Below, one piece after another: positions 9,999 through 18,726 of a DNA stretch of 57,619 bases. The notes beneath the pieces were generated by a model. That model saw only the letters and a program-made list of their open reading frames with translations. It did not search any database and was not told the DNA's origin. Origin of the DNA: CAVVGZ01 sp963747965 (GTDB lineage Bacteria; Chloroflexota; Anaerolineae; Anaerolineales; Anaerolineaceae); the NCBI GenBank assembly GCA_963747965.1, contig CAVVGZ010000006.1, positions 1-57,619 on the forward strand, given 5' to 3'. The translations under genes and the position numbers were made by a program. Numbering within the stretch: the stretch's first letter is position 1; every line of letters begins with the position of its first letter.

Positions 9999-10739
9999 TT
10001 ATTTGCATTGGGCAAGGCGCTGCCCGCCATCCACCACAATTGTCTCCCCGGTAATAAAGTTCGAATGAAGCAGGAATAATACGGCTTCAATCACATCCTC
10101 CGGATCACCCCAGCGCTCCAGAAGGGTCTGGCGGGCGGTTCTCAGGACGCCTTCAGCAGATAAATTCTCCGGCGGGAGCACTGGTCCGGGAGCGACGGCA
10201 TTGACCCGGATATGGGGCGCCAGATCCAGGGCGAGCTGGCGGGTGAATGCCAGCAATGCCGATTTACCAACGCTGTGGGCAGAAAAGTTTTTCCATGGCT
10301 GCCAGGCAGAAATATCGACAATATTGAGGATAACGCCTTCCTGTTTTTTTATCATATAAGGCACAACCAGGTTGGTACAATAAAAAGCCCCAAATAACTG
10401 TACCTGGATTACCTTTTCCCATTGGTGGATATCTGCGACGGGAAACGGGGTTTTTACAAACTGCGAAGCACTGTTTACCAGGATATCAACACCTCCAAAC
10501 TGCTCGCTGGCAGTATTAATCATTTTCTCCGCCTGGGTATAGTCTGAGACATCTGCCTGCACTGGCAGCGCCTGCACTCCGAAAACTGCTGCCTTTAAAG
10601 CCAGTTCTTCAGCTTCTTCCGATGAACGATAGTAATTGATCACAACGTTTGCCCCGGCCCGGGCAAGCCCCAGGGTAATTGCCCCCCCAATACGGTGCGC
10701 ACCGCCTGTTACGAGTGCCGTCTTTCCCCTTAAATCCAA
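9999..10739 (-). CDS. SDR-family oxidoreductase, pteridine-reductase-like
   Basis: A 246-residue short-chain dehydrogenase with a Rossmann fold. The cofactor loop TGGAHRIG follows the TGxxxRxG pattern of pteridine reductases (FolM/PTR1) rather than TGxxxGxG, suggesting NADPH and a pterin or quinone-like substrate. NSAS and VNAVAPGPV are also present. The catalytic YxxxK position reads HSVGK, so the usual Tyr is His155 (CAC) before Lys159. That would impair a standard SDR mechanism unless it is a base error or a specialised enzyme. The start has a clear GGAGG four bases upstream. It follows the 2Fe-2S and FAD oxidoreductase genes on the same strand, but a functional link is not shown. Confidence 0.8.
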   Translation of the reverse strand: MDLRGKTALVTGGAHRIGGAITLGLARAGANVVINYYRSSEEAEELALKAAVFGVQALPVQADVSDYTQAEKMINTASEQFGGVDILVNSASQFVKTPFPVADIHQWEKVIQVQLFGAFYCTNLVVPYMIKKQEGVILNIVDISAWQPWKNFSAHSVGKSALLAFTRQLALDLAPHIRVNAVAPGPVLPPENLSAEGVLRTARQTLLERWGDPEDVIEAVLFLLHSNFITGETIVVDGGQRLAQCK

Positions 10740-10782
10740 TGGTGCCTCCTTCCTGTTATCTTACAATTAGTTTTCATTTTAA

Positions 10783-11073
10783 TCACTGCAAAATTACTTG
10801 CATACCGGCAGAGATGGGGGTGATGCAGGCACGCACATTTGGAATCCCATCCACCTCTACCAGACACTCAAAACACACCCCCATACCGCAGTAGAACCCG
10901 CGCCATTCCCTGGCTTTATGGGATAATCGAATTTTCTGGTGACCTTCCCTTATCAAAACAGACAGGATGGTCTCGCCCAACTCTGCATCGACAACTTTTC
11001 CATTAATTGAAAAGGTTACTTTCTGCGGCGGTTTTTTTAGCTTGTCGAAGAAATCAGCCGGTTCAACCATCAT
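10783..11073 (-). CDS. small 2Fe-2S protein, HcnA/opine oxidase type
   Basis: This 96-residue protein has an N-terminal beta-grasp fold and the ligand pattern GFYCGMGVCFECLVEVDG followed by NVRACITP, four Cys for a plant-type 2Fe-2S cluster. The pattern is typical of HcnA and of the small subunit of opine, nopaline and proline dehydrogenases. These pass electrons between two FAD subunits. Its start overlaps the stop of the upstream FAD gene by four bases. The partner amine substrate cannot be told from sequence. Confidence 0.85.
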   Translation of the reverse strand: MMVEPADFFDKLKKPPQKVTFSINGKVVDAELGETILSVLIREGHQKIRLSHKAREWRGFYCGMGVCFECLVEVDGIPNVRACITPISAGMQVILQ

Positions 11074-12180
11074 GAGACCTTATTCCTCTCAGAGGATAAT
11101 CCGGGATCGCTTTCGATTAACTGGCCAATTCGGACCGGAAAAATGGGCGCTCCAGGCGCAATCCTACCTATATTGGATGGATCCACATTCAGCAATTCGG
11201 CGATTAGCTGTGTGATCAATATCCCGCACTGGCGCCCCTGGCAGCGTCCCATTCCAGCCCGGGTGATTTGTTTGATGGAATTGGCTGTATCTGCTCCCTG
11301 CCGGACCGCCAGACGCACATCGGCGAAGGTGATATCTTCGCAGCGGCAGAGGATGGTGTCGTCAGGAAGTTCGTTCAGCCATCCCGGAGAATCTAAAAAC
11401 ATGGCTGCAGTACGGTTCCAAAAATTTGTTTCCAGGGCCAGGTTTTTCTTATAATATTCACTTTTGGTCCGGTCAACCGGGTATCCAAGCTGACGGCTAA
11501 CTTCCAGGGCAGACAGACAGCCGGACCACCGGGCTGCATTTCTCCCGGCAACGCCACCACAATCCCCGGCTATAAAAAAACCGGGCAGACTGCTTTCCAG
11601 ATTCTCATTCACCATGGGTGAGTAAAATGCCATCACCAGGGAATGCGATATGATGATCGCAGCCAGCCTGAACAGCGAGCTGGTTGGCAGGCAAAAAGCC
11701 ATAACCGGAACAGAGCATATCCACGGCTATTATCTTTTTTTCTCCAGGATCCTGCTTGTTGAAAATTTGGAGCGCTTCAAGCCTATCCTCACCCATGGCT
11801 TTCTCTATTTGCCAATTCCAGTAAACAGGAACCCGAAATTTTTTCAGCACCAGCCAGCTTTCAAGAACCTGCCAAGATAAAGCCGGGTGCCGCATCAAGG
11901 TAAGCATATCGCTGATGTCCAGGCGGTGCCACTCAAATTGTGTACCCAGCTCTTCCTCCAGCGTGTCAAATCGCATCAGGCCCTGGCGAATGATATGCAG
12001 ATTCAGGGCATCCAGCGGTCTCTCACTGACCTGGGCTTTACCCGCATTGGCGCTGGATGTCCCACCACCAAGATCGCCGGCCTGGAACAACCTGGTCTGC
12101 ACTCCTTTGCGAGCCAGCTGGTAGGCAGTGGACAAACCGACCATCCCTCCGCCAATGATCACTACATCTGCAGATTTCAC
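11070..12180 (-). CDS. chimeric FAD oxidoreductase: DAO-like N terminus joined to HcnB-like body (one +1 break)
   Basis: Residues 1 to about 90 match the D-amino-acid-oxidase/HcnC type, with ADVVIIGGGMVGLSTAYQLA and the GGGTSSANAG signature. From about residue 92 (LMRHPALSW onward) the sequence becomes the middle and end of an HcnB-type subunit: GYGFLPANQLA, PGFFIAGDCGGVAG, then a BFD-like 2Fe-2S domain with LCRCEDI and GMGRCQGRQCG. A normal HcnB has its own NAD/FAD Rossmann start, which is missing, and the rest of an HcnC is missing too. The frame also changes near 11623-11632; removing one base gives 369 residues. This could be a real deletion fusion of neighbouring hcnC and hcnB genes or a collapsed assembly. 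Activity is doubtful. Confidence 0.7.
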
Positions 12181-12345
12181 ATCATCTCCGTTGGAGTAAA
12201 CATACGAGATTTATTATATAAGGTATCACAAGGATTTAACCGGGCTATTATTGAATTTTCTTGAAATTGATTAGAAATCAGGCTGGTTAATGTGGATCTG
12301 TCACCAAGCCTGAATGCACCCGGGGGAAATTTTAAGCGGTTAGGT

Positions 12346-12351
12346 TATAAT
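12346..12351 (+). promoter_or_regulatory. possible -10 box for the CBS-ACT gene
   Basis: A perfect TATAAT lies 48 bases upstream of the ATG at 12399, in the 218-base gap between divergent genes. No good -35 hexamer is seen at the right distance, so support is modest. Confidence 0.35.
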
Positions 12352-12398
12352 CATCTTCAAATCAATTAACAAGCAAAAACGGATATGGAGGTTATTCA

Positions 12399-13043
12399 AT
12401 GTTAGTTGGAAAACATATGTCTACCCCTGTGATCACCATTCACCCGGATACCACCCTGCCGGACGCTCTCAATCTCATGCACAAAGAAAAAGTTCGCCGC
12501 TTTCCTGTAGTAAACGATGACGGGAAACTGGTTGGGATCGTTTTGGAAAAAGATTTGCTGCATGCATCTCCATCCTCTGCAACCAGCCTGAGCATCTGGG
12601 AAATGAATTATTTGCTTAACAAAATCACGGTCGAAGAATTAATGACCAGGGAAGTGATCACTGTCACCGAGGATATACCCCTGGAAGAGGCTGCCCTAAA
12701 AATGGTTGAACATCATATCAGCGGTTTACCGGTAATGCGTGCCGGAAAATTGGTTGGTTTGATAACTGAAACCGATATCTTCAAGGTATTTCTCAAAGTA
12801 CTGGGTGCGGGGCAAAAGGGGATTCGTCTGGTTGTTAAAGTTCCCCATTCCCCCGGGCAGCTGGCCTCCCTTTCCAGGGCGATATTCGAAAAAGGCGGTA
12901 ATATGCTGGCACTGGTTGCCGAACCATCTGAGGATGGTAATTCCTACGAAATGACCATCCGGATAACAGGTATCCCATTATCGGATGTGGAAAGTACCGT
13001 CAAGGATTATATCGATCAGATTATTGATCTGCGCACTACTTAA
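12399..13043 (+). CDS. CBS-CBS-ACT domain protein, AcuB-like
   Basis: This 214-residue cytosolic protein has a first CBS domain (about residues 5-60, with MSTPVITIHPDTTL), a second (about 78-132, with MTREVITVTEDIPLEEA) and a C-terminal ACT domain (about 142-212, with VPHSPGQLASLSRAIFEKGG). The layout is that of AcuB-like proteins, which are thought to sense adenylates and amino acids, but the regulated target is unknown. The ATG has GGAGG ten bases upstream. The YggS-type gene follows seven bases after the stop, so the two are likely co-transcribed. Confidence 0.85.
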   Translation: MLVGKHMSTPVITIHPDTTLPDALNLMHKEKVRRFPVVNDDGKLVGIVLEKDLLHASPSSATSLSIWEMNYLLNKITVEELMTREVITVTEDIPLEEAALKMVEHHISGLPVMRAGKLVGLITETDIFKVFLKVLGAGQKGIRLVVKVPHSPGQLASLSRAIFEKGGNMLALVAEPSEDGNSYEMTIRITGIPLSDVESTVKDYIDQIIDLRTT

Positions 13044-13050
13044 ACACACC

Positions 13051-13731
13051 ATGGACGATTCCCTCGATAATCTTTATGAACGGACCAAGGAATTCCTGGC
13101 TTCGATTCCCGGTGATGTTACCGTTTTGGCTGCCGCCAAGCAAAGGACAATCGAAGAGGTAGCCACTGTTGTCAAAGCTGGTATACGCTATGTAGGCCAC
13201 AATTATGTTCAAGAAGGCCAGGCAATGGTCTCAGCCATTGGGAATGAGGTCCAATGGCATTTGATCGGCCACCTGCAAAGGAATAAAGCCAGGGTTGCCC
13301 TTACAACTTTCGATATGATCCAGACCCTGGATTCAATCCGGCTGGCGGCGGCAATTCAGAATCAATGTGAAGAATTGGATATCACTTACCCAGTGTTGAT
13401 TGAAATTAACAGCGCTGAGGAAGCGCAAAAAAGCGGGGTAATGCCTGGCGATTTGGAAGCATTTCTCGAGCAGGTATCAAAGATGGATCGGATATTGATC
13501 AAGGGGCTTTTAACAATGGGTCCATTTATCTCCGATCCAGAGGAAATCCGCCCTTTCTTCCGCCTCACCCGCAAGATTTATGATGGGCTTCACAAACAGA
13601 AATCCAACAACCTCCGGATGGAATTCTTATCCATGGGTATGAGCAACAGTTACGAAGCAGCAATACAGGAAGGCGCTAACATGATCCGCATCGGCACCAC
13701 ATTATTTGGAGAAAGGGGATCTAAAGGTTAA
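13051..13731 (+). CDS. yggS: YggS-type pyridoxal-phosphate homeostasis protein
   Basis: This 226-residue PLP-binding TIM-barrel protein is of the YggS/PROSC family, which buffers free PLP and affects amino-acid balance. The PLP lysine lies in VLAAAKQRT. GHNYVQE, WHLIGHLQRNK, GLLTMGP and the C-terminal LSMGMSNSYEAAIQEGANMIRIGT follow the family order. The ATG at 13051 is chosen because the longer frame would run back into the CBS-ACT gene. There is no strong ribosome site, which fits coupling to the upstream gene. The family often sits in cell-division clusters, but not here. Confidence 0.92.
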   Translation: MDDSLDNLYERTKEFLASIPGDVTVLAAAKQRTIEEVATVVKAGIRYVGHNYVQEGQAMVSAIGNEVQWHLIGHLQRNKARVALTTFDMIQTLDSIRLAAAIQNQCEELDITYPVLIEINSAEEAQKSGVMPGDLEAFLEQVSKMDRILIKGLLTMGPFISDPEEIRPFFRLTRKIYDGLHKQKSNNLRMEFLSMGMSNSYEAAIQEGANMIRIGTTLFGERGSKG

Positions 13732-13756
13732 TACCAGGAATGGATTACCCTTTTTT

Positions 13757-14197
13757 ATGATGCCTATGATACCACCTGTAAAAAACATTCCAGCCGAGAC
13801 AAATATTGATATCCTTTTAGATCAAGGTTTTATTTGATCGGAAGCCATTGTTATTGCCGTTGGCAATAAGGTGTTTGATCGCCTGAGTGAAGCTGAAATT
13901 AAATGCGCTTCCGGTTTTAATGGGGGAATTGGCTCAACTCACCTGGGCCACTGCGGAGCGCTCACGGGGGGTATTGTGTTAATTGGGGCAATATATGGGA
14001 GATCTGCCCCCGACCAGGACAACCAGAAATGCAAACTTCTCGCCAAAGAATATTATGAGAGATTTTCCAGTCTGTATGGCTGCACCCAATGTGATGAAAT
14101 TAAACAAAAAATCCGTGAGATTGACGGATGCGAATCCTGCCGCAGCATGCTGCGTCATGCAGCCGGGATATTGACGGCTGTGTTAGGTAAAGTTTAG
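13757..14197 (+). CDS. C-GCAxxG-C-C family redox protein, probable selenoprotein (in-frame TGA)
   Basis: Read from ATG 13757 with TGA at 13835-13837 translated, the frame gives 146 residues, the usual length of this putative redox family (about 140). The family has four invariant Cys, the first in a GF-x-C-(A/S)-EA context. Here the context is DQGFI-TGA-SEAIVIAVG, so the stop codon falls exactly at that Cys (residue 27). The rest follows the family: CASGFNGGIG, then HCGALTGG (CGAxxG motif, Cys66), then YGCTQC and GCESC. A perfect hairpin with a G-first loop lies 13 bases after the TGA. I read TGA as selenocysteine. Alternatives are a nonsense mutation or a base error; then only a fragment from GTG 13871 would be made. 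Function beyond thiol/selenol redox is unknown. The gene stands 25 bases after yggS. Confidence 0.75.
13835..13869 (+). promoter_or_regulatory. candidate bacterial SECIS element
   Basis: After the in-frame TGA (13835-13837), TTATTGCC (13851-13858) pairs perfectly with GGCAATAA (13862-13869) around the three-base loop GTT. The loop begins 21 bases after the TGA and its first base is G. Known bacterial SECIS rules ask for an apical loop roughly 16-37 bases after UGA with a G in the first two loop positions, so this fits. The three-base loop is at the small end. Confidence 0.65.
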
Positions 14198-14461
14198 AGA
14201 AGATGGTGACATTATCACGGTTCAACTTGGGAAGGCAAATTATGCCCCGTTTGAAAACTGGAATTTGGGAAAAGTCATCTCCCAGCGAATCAAATTTTTG
14301 CTTAATTTGAAATTCGTATCATTCTTTTTGTAATCATAGAGACCAAAACAAGTCATGGCTGCAGAATATTTCCAGCCCCACAAAACACAATATTGGCACT
14401 TATCTCCTATCTACCGGCTGATGCTAAAAATGACTTATGAACTTATAAAGTGGAATGTAAA
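14198..14461. other. intergenic region, nothing recognised
   Basis: These 264 AT-rich bases separate the redox protein from the CPBP protease gene. I find no terminator with a T-run, no RNA gene and no credible open frame. Confidence 0.3.
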
Positions 14462-15361
14462 ATGAAATCACCGGACAAAAATGCATTTATCCAGGCAGGC
14501 CAGGCAGGAAAACACAGCATCTGGCGTTACCTGGCATCCATCATCCTTCTGTTTTTTGCTGTCCTGATAATGAATATTTTTGCCGGTGTTGTTGTGGCAG
14601 CTGCAACCGGCACAACAGACATTGAGATGATGCCTCCCGGGTGGGTGTTCCTGCTTGCCATGGTTACATTTCCTGCTGCCTTAATCGCACTGCTCTTTGC
14701 TGTGCATTTTATCCACCATCGCAATATTGTTACTTTGATAACCCCAAACCCCCGTCCAGACTGGAGATGGTTGGCTGTTTCAGCATTGGTCTGGTTCGGC
14801 TTGAGCGCCCTTGGTGACCTGGTGATGGCGCTTTTTATCACACCGGGCAATTATCAATTCACCTTTAACCCGGTAAATTTTTTTGGATTTGCATTTCTGG
14901 CAATTTTCCTTTTACCGCTGCAGACATCCACCGAAGAGCTTTTTTTTCGAGGCTATTTATTACAGGGATTTGGCAGGTTGAGCAAATCAGCCTGGCTGCC
15001 GGCACTGTTCACCTCCATGCTTTTTGCAGGATTGCATACAGCCAATCCTGAGGTTGCCCAATATGGCTTCTGGACCATGATGGCTTTTTACTTCAGTATC
15101 GGATTATTATTAGCCTGGGTAACCCTGTACACGGAAGGACTGGAGGCTGCGCTTGGACTGCATTTTGTCAATAATCTTTATGCTGCATTGTTCGTTACAT
15201 TTCCAGGCTCTGCCCTGCAAACACCGGCGATTTTTTCTATGGGACAATACGACCCCATTTTAAGCCTGGCAGTATTCTATATCATGGCTATTATCTACGC
15301 AGTCATCATCAGGCAATTTAAGAGAAGGTTTTCCAGGGAACATTTGTCTGAATTGAGTTGA
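14462..15361 (+). CDS. CPBP-family intramembrane metalloprotease
   Basis: A 299-residue polytopic membrane protein with about eight hydrophobic segments. It shows the Abi/CPBP (CaaX-protease-like) motifs in order: STEELFFRGYLLQ (EExxxR), FAGLHTANP (FxxxH) and LHFVNNLYA (HxxxN/B). These form the metal-dependent glutamic protease site within the membrane. The natural substrate is unknown. The ATG at 14462 is preferred over a GTG at 14450 because GGAA lies about seven bases upstream. The gene stands alone between the redox protein and the DHH-nucleotidyltransferase. Confidence 0.85.
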   Translation: MKSPDKNAFIQAGQAGKHSIWRYLASIILLFFAVLIMNIFAGVVVAAATGTTDIEMMPPGWVFLLAMVTFPAALIALLFAVHFIHHRNIVTLITPNPRPDWRWLAVSALVWFGLSALGDLVMALFITPGNYQFTFNPVNFFGFAFLAIFLLPLQTSTEELFFRGYLLQGFGRLSKSAWLPALFTSMLFAGLHTANPEVAQYGFWTMMAFYFSIGLLLAWVTLYTEGLEAALGLHFVNNLYAALFVTFPGSALQTPAIFSMGQYDPILSLAVFYIMAIIYAVIIRQFKRRFSREHLSELS

Positions 15362-15485
15362 TCTTGAAACACAAAACCACCCATCGATAGATAGGTGAAT
15401 CTGCCGGCTGCTAAGGCACGATCCTGTAGGATATGATTCCTTTCGACCTGTAACCCAAACTAAGAGAATCGAATAAAATAAAGAT

Positions 15486-18161
15486 ATGCATATCATCCTA
15501 ACCCACGAGCAGGCTGATTTTGATGCGGTTGCTGCACTGCTAGGTGCTTCGCTAATAAACGAAAGTGCCATTCCCGTGCTTCCACGCCGTCTTAACAGGA
15601 ACGTTCGGGCTTTCATTAATCTATACCAGACAGAACTGCCTTTCGTAGAAGTCCAATACCTGCCCCCGGGCAGGATAGACACAATCACGCTGGTTGATAC
15701 CCAGTCTCTTGTCACGATTAAAGGTATGGTTGATGATCCAACCATTCATGTGATCGATCATCATGATATTCGAGAAGACACACCTGCAGCATGGATTATT
15801 GCTCATGAAAAGGTTGGCGCATGCACGACCTTGTTTGTAGATTCCCTATCCGAGCAGAATGGGTTTCTCAATATGGTACCTGCCACTTTATTATTGCTGG
15901 GGATTTATGAAGACACAGGTTCCTTAACCTACGCAGGGACCACAGCCAAGGATATCCGGGCAGCCGCATTTCTCATTGACCATGGTGCCAGCCTCAGGAT
16001 AGCAGGGGATTATCTTAACCCACCTCTATCCGGGGATCAACGCATCCTTTATGACCGGTTATTAAAATCCACCAGTTCATACGCCATTCATGGAAAGAAT
16101 ATTGTGATCGGCTGTGCTTCAGCAAGAGACATGGATGAGGAAATTTCCAGTGTTGCTCATAAAATTCGAGACCTCCTGGAACTGGATGCTTTATTCGTAT
16201 TAGTGGAAACCTTAGAAGGTATCCGCCTGGTGGCACGGTCCACAACAGACCAGATTAATGTCGCCAATGTGGCCGGATACTTCGGGGGCGGCGGACACGA
16301 ACGGGCTGCGGCTGCCCTTATTAACCCGGAGTCATTTCCTTCGGAGAACAAACCGCTGGAACAGGTTTGTAAAAAATTGGTGGAAATCTTACCCGATTTT
16401 GTCACGCCTTCTATCACGGTAAAGGAAATCATGTCCCCGCACCCGCTGGTGTTATCAACGGATACTGCTGCTGACGAGGCTGCCAGGCTCATGCAGCGCT
16501 ACGGTTATGAGGGCTATCCAGTTATCAAACAGGGAAGTGTGGTTGGTTTATTAAACAGGCGTGCCGTTGACAGGGCAACCGCCCATAAGCTCAATTTACC
16601 GGTTGCCAGCCTGATGGAAGCTGGTAATGTCTTCGTAAAACCGGGTGATTCCCTTGATCACCTGCAGCACGTGATGAGCTCCAGCGGTTGGGGGCAAATC
16701 CCGGTCATCGATCCGGTATCCGGCGAAATTGTAGGAATCGTAACCCGCACTGATTTAATCAGGATCATGTCTAATAGCGAATCCACGGTTCCCGGAAAAT
16801 ATAATATCGCCTCACGCCTGGAAAATGCACTGCCGCCAGATCGTCTTTCGCTGCTTAAATTAATTGCGGAAAATGCCCATACCCATCACCTGCCCGTTTA
16901 CCTTGTAGGTGGTTTCGTACGGGATATCCTTATGGACCGCCCGGGAACTGATTTTGACATCGTTGTAGAGGGAGATGGTATCCGGTTAGCCAAAGCGCTC
17001 TCAAAATTATATGGGGGGAGGGTAGTCAGCCACAAACGCTTCGGTACTGCAAAATGGAAAATCCAGGGTATTCATCAAGAGCTGGGGAAACACCTGGGCA
17101 TCCAATCCGGGGATCCCCTTGATCTACCATCCAGTTTGGACTTCACCAGCTCCCGCACCGAATTCTATGACTATCCAACTGCCCTGCCGACTGTTGAGCG
17201 GGGCAGCATCAAGCTCGATCTGCACCGGCGAGATTTTTCCATTAACACAATTGCTGTACGTCTTGATGGCCGGCACTTTGGAGATTTATACGACCATTGG
17301 GGGGGATTAAATGACATAAAGAAAGGGGTTATCCGCGTTTTGCATTCCCTTTCCTTTGTTGATGACCCGACCCGTATGCTGCGGGCAGTCCGCTTTGAAC
17401 AACGTTTTGGTTTCCGGATTGAAGAACGCTCGTTAGAGTTAATCATTGAAGCAAAAGAGCTTCTCAAACAGTTATCCGGTGAGAGAATCCGCAATGAATT
17501 TACTCTTATTCTCAATGAAGAAAAATCGATCAGCATGCTGGACCGGGTAAACCAGCTTGGTCTCTTTGAACATATCTCAGCAGATCTTTTTTGGAACAGT
17601 ACACTTTCGGGATTGATTAAGAATGCATTGGATGAGTCTGCGGATGAAGAATGGGAATTACCAGACGAACTTGGCAACCTCCCTTTGAGGCATGCAATCC
17701 TTTATCTGATCTGGCTCAGCAATTTAACCATTGAAAAGGCAGGGGCTGTATCCAGGCGGCTGTGTTTTTCCCATCACCTTGAAGATACTTTAAAAGATGT
17801 GATTACGCTTCGCCAGGAAATTCCCGAACTGGTATCTTCTAAACCGAGTATTATTGTCAACCGTCTCGATAGAGTTCCAACAATCGGTTTATACAGTGTC
17901 TATCTCCAGCACTTATCCATGGAAATTGACCGCATTTTATTAAAATATGTGAAAGAATGGCGCCACGTTCAGCCGCTGATTACTGGAAATGACTTAAAAG
18001 CAATGAAAATCAAACCCGGGCCAAGCTACGGGAACATCCTGCGTACTTTGCGAGACTCCTGGTTGGATGGAATAATCCATAACAAACTGGATGAAAATGC
18101 ACTTCTCGAGCAGATTTTATTAACGCTGGGTGAACATAATCAGGATAGAAAATCAGGTTGA
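15486..18161 (+). CDS. DHH phosphoesterase-CBS-CBS-tRNA nucleotidyltransferase fusion
   Basis: An 891-residue multidomain protein. The N-terminal DHH phosphoesterase (residues 1 to about 300) has VIDHHDIRED and the DHHA1 motif GGGGHERAAAA. Two CBS domains follow (about 312-430, with EIMSPHPLVLST and GWGQIPVIDP). The C-terminal half is a class II polyA-polymerase/CCA-type nucleotidyltransferase with LVGGFVRDILMD and DFDIVVEGDG, plus RRDFSINTIA. Similar fusions in deep-branching bacteria are known or presumed to act in tRNA 3-prime-end A-adding or CC-adding. The DHH part may trim RNA or act on cyclic dinucleotides; that is inference. There is no frameshift across the long frame. Confidence 0.88.
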   Translation: MHIILTHEQADFDAVAALLGASLINESAIPVLPRRLNRNVRAFINLYQTELPFVEVQYLPPGRIDTITLVDTQSLVTIKGMVDDPTIHVIDHHDIREDTPAAWIIAHEKVGACTTLFVDSLSEQNGFLNMVPATLLLLGIYEDTGSLTYAGTTAKDIRAAAFLIDHGASLRIAGDYLNPPLSGDQRILYDRLLKSTSSYAIHGKNIVIGCASARDMDEEISSVAHKIRDLLELDALFVLVETLEGIRLVARSTTDQINVANVAGYFGGGGHERAAAALINPESFPSENKPLEQVCKKLVEILPDFVTPSITVKEIMSPHPLVLSTDTAADEAARLMQRYGYEGYPVIKQGSVVGLLNRRAVDRATAHKLNLPVASLMEAGNVFVKPGDSLDHLQHVMSSSGWGQIPVIDPVSGEIVGIVTRTDLIRIMSNSESTVPGKYNIASRLENALPPDRLSLLKLIAENAHTHHLPVYLVGGFVRDILMDRPGTDFDIVVEGDGIRLAKALSKLYGGRVVSHKRFGTAKWKIQGIHQELGKHLGIQSGDPLDLPSSLDFTSSRTEFYDYPTALPTVERGSIKLDLHRRDFSINTIAVRLDGRHFGDLYDHWGGLNDIKKGVIRVLHSLSFVDDPTRMLRAVRFEQRFGFRIEERSLELIIEAKELLKQLSGERIRNEFTLILNEEKSISMLDRVNQLGLFEHISADLFWNSTLSGLIKNALDESADEEWELPDELGNLPLRHAILYLIWLSNLTIEKAGAVSRRLCFSHHLEDTLKDVITLRQEIPELVSSKPSIIVNRLDRVPTIGLYSVYLQHLSMEIDRILLKYVKEWRHVQPLITGNDLKAMKIKPGPSYGNILRTLRDSWLDGIIHNKLDENALLEQILLTLGEHNQDRKSG

Positions 18162-18183
18162 TAAAGGAAATTCTGAACCCAAA

Positions 18184-18726
18184 ATGACTTCAACCACCAG
18201 GATGGAAAGGTCTAATCAAGAATTGGATGGATTCATTTTCCGGCTTCTGAGAATAGAAGATCTCCCGGAACTGGAATGGGGAGGGGAATTTATCCATTTC
18301 CGCCGGGTTTATTTCGAGGCATACCGTCGCAGTCTTATTGGAGAATCCTTGCTTTGGGTTATTGAACTCCCTTTATGCGGGATTGTCGGTCAGGCATTTG
18401 TACAATTGGATTGCAGCCGGCCTGAACTGGCCGATGGCAAACAAAACGCTTACATTTATGCTTTCCGGATTAAGGAAAACTACCGGGGAATAGGCCTTGG
18501 ATCAAAATTGCTGGAAATTATTGAGCATGATCTTAATAAGCGGGGCATCCATTTTGTCACTCTTAATGTAGCCAAAGACAATGACCGCGCCAGGGCGTTA
18601 TATGAGCGCCACGGATATAAAATTGCTGCAGAGGAACCCGGATGCTGGTCATTTATTGATCATGAGGGAAACCGGCGGGACATTGTGGAGCCTTCCTGGA
18701 GAATGAAAAAGAAAATTTCTGCTTAA
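18184..18726 (+). CDS. GNAT-family N-acetyltransferase
   Basis: This 180-residue acetyl-CoA-dependent acyltransferase has the motif A region RIKENYRGIGLGSKLLEI (RxxGxG) and the motif B-like NVAKDNDRARALYERHGY, as in RimI-like acetyltransferases. The substrate is not evident. I chose ATG 18184, 22 bases after the preceding stop and with AAGGAA upstream; an earlier ATG at 18130 would overlap the preceding gene. It ends four bases into the convergent membrane-anchored protein gene. Confidence 0.8.
   Translation: MTSTTRMERSNQELDGFIFRLLRIEDLPELEWGGEFIHFRRVYFEAYRRSLIGESLLWVIELPLCGIVGQAFVQLDCSRPELADGKQNAYIYAFRIKENYRGIGLGSKLLEIIEHDLNKRGIHFVTLNVAKDNDRARALYERHGYKIAAEEPGCWSFIDHEGNRRDIVEPSWRMKKKISA

Noticed and set aside
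13871..14197. Separate short gene starting at GTG 13871
   Set aside because: The conserved family sequence continues in the same frame upstream of this GTG, through a TGA, to ATG 13757. The short version lacks the first invariant redox residue.
15362..15485. Hairpins around 15380-15400 and 15421-15437 as a terminator
   Set aside because: The stems are short or mismatched and no T-run follows.
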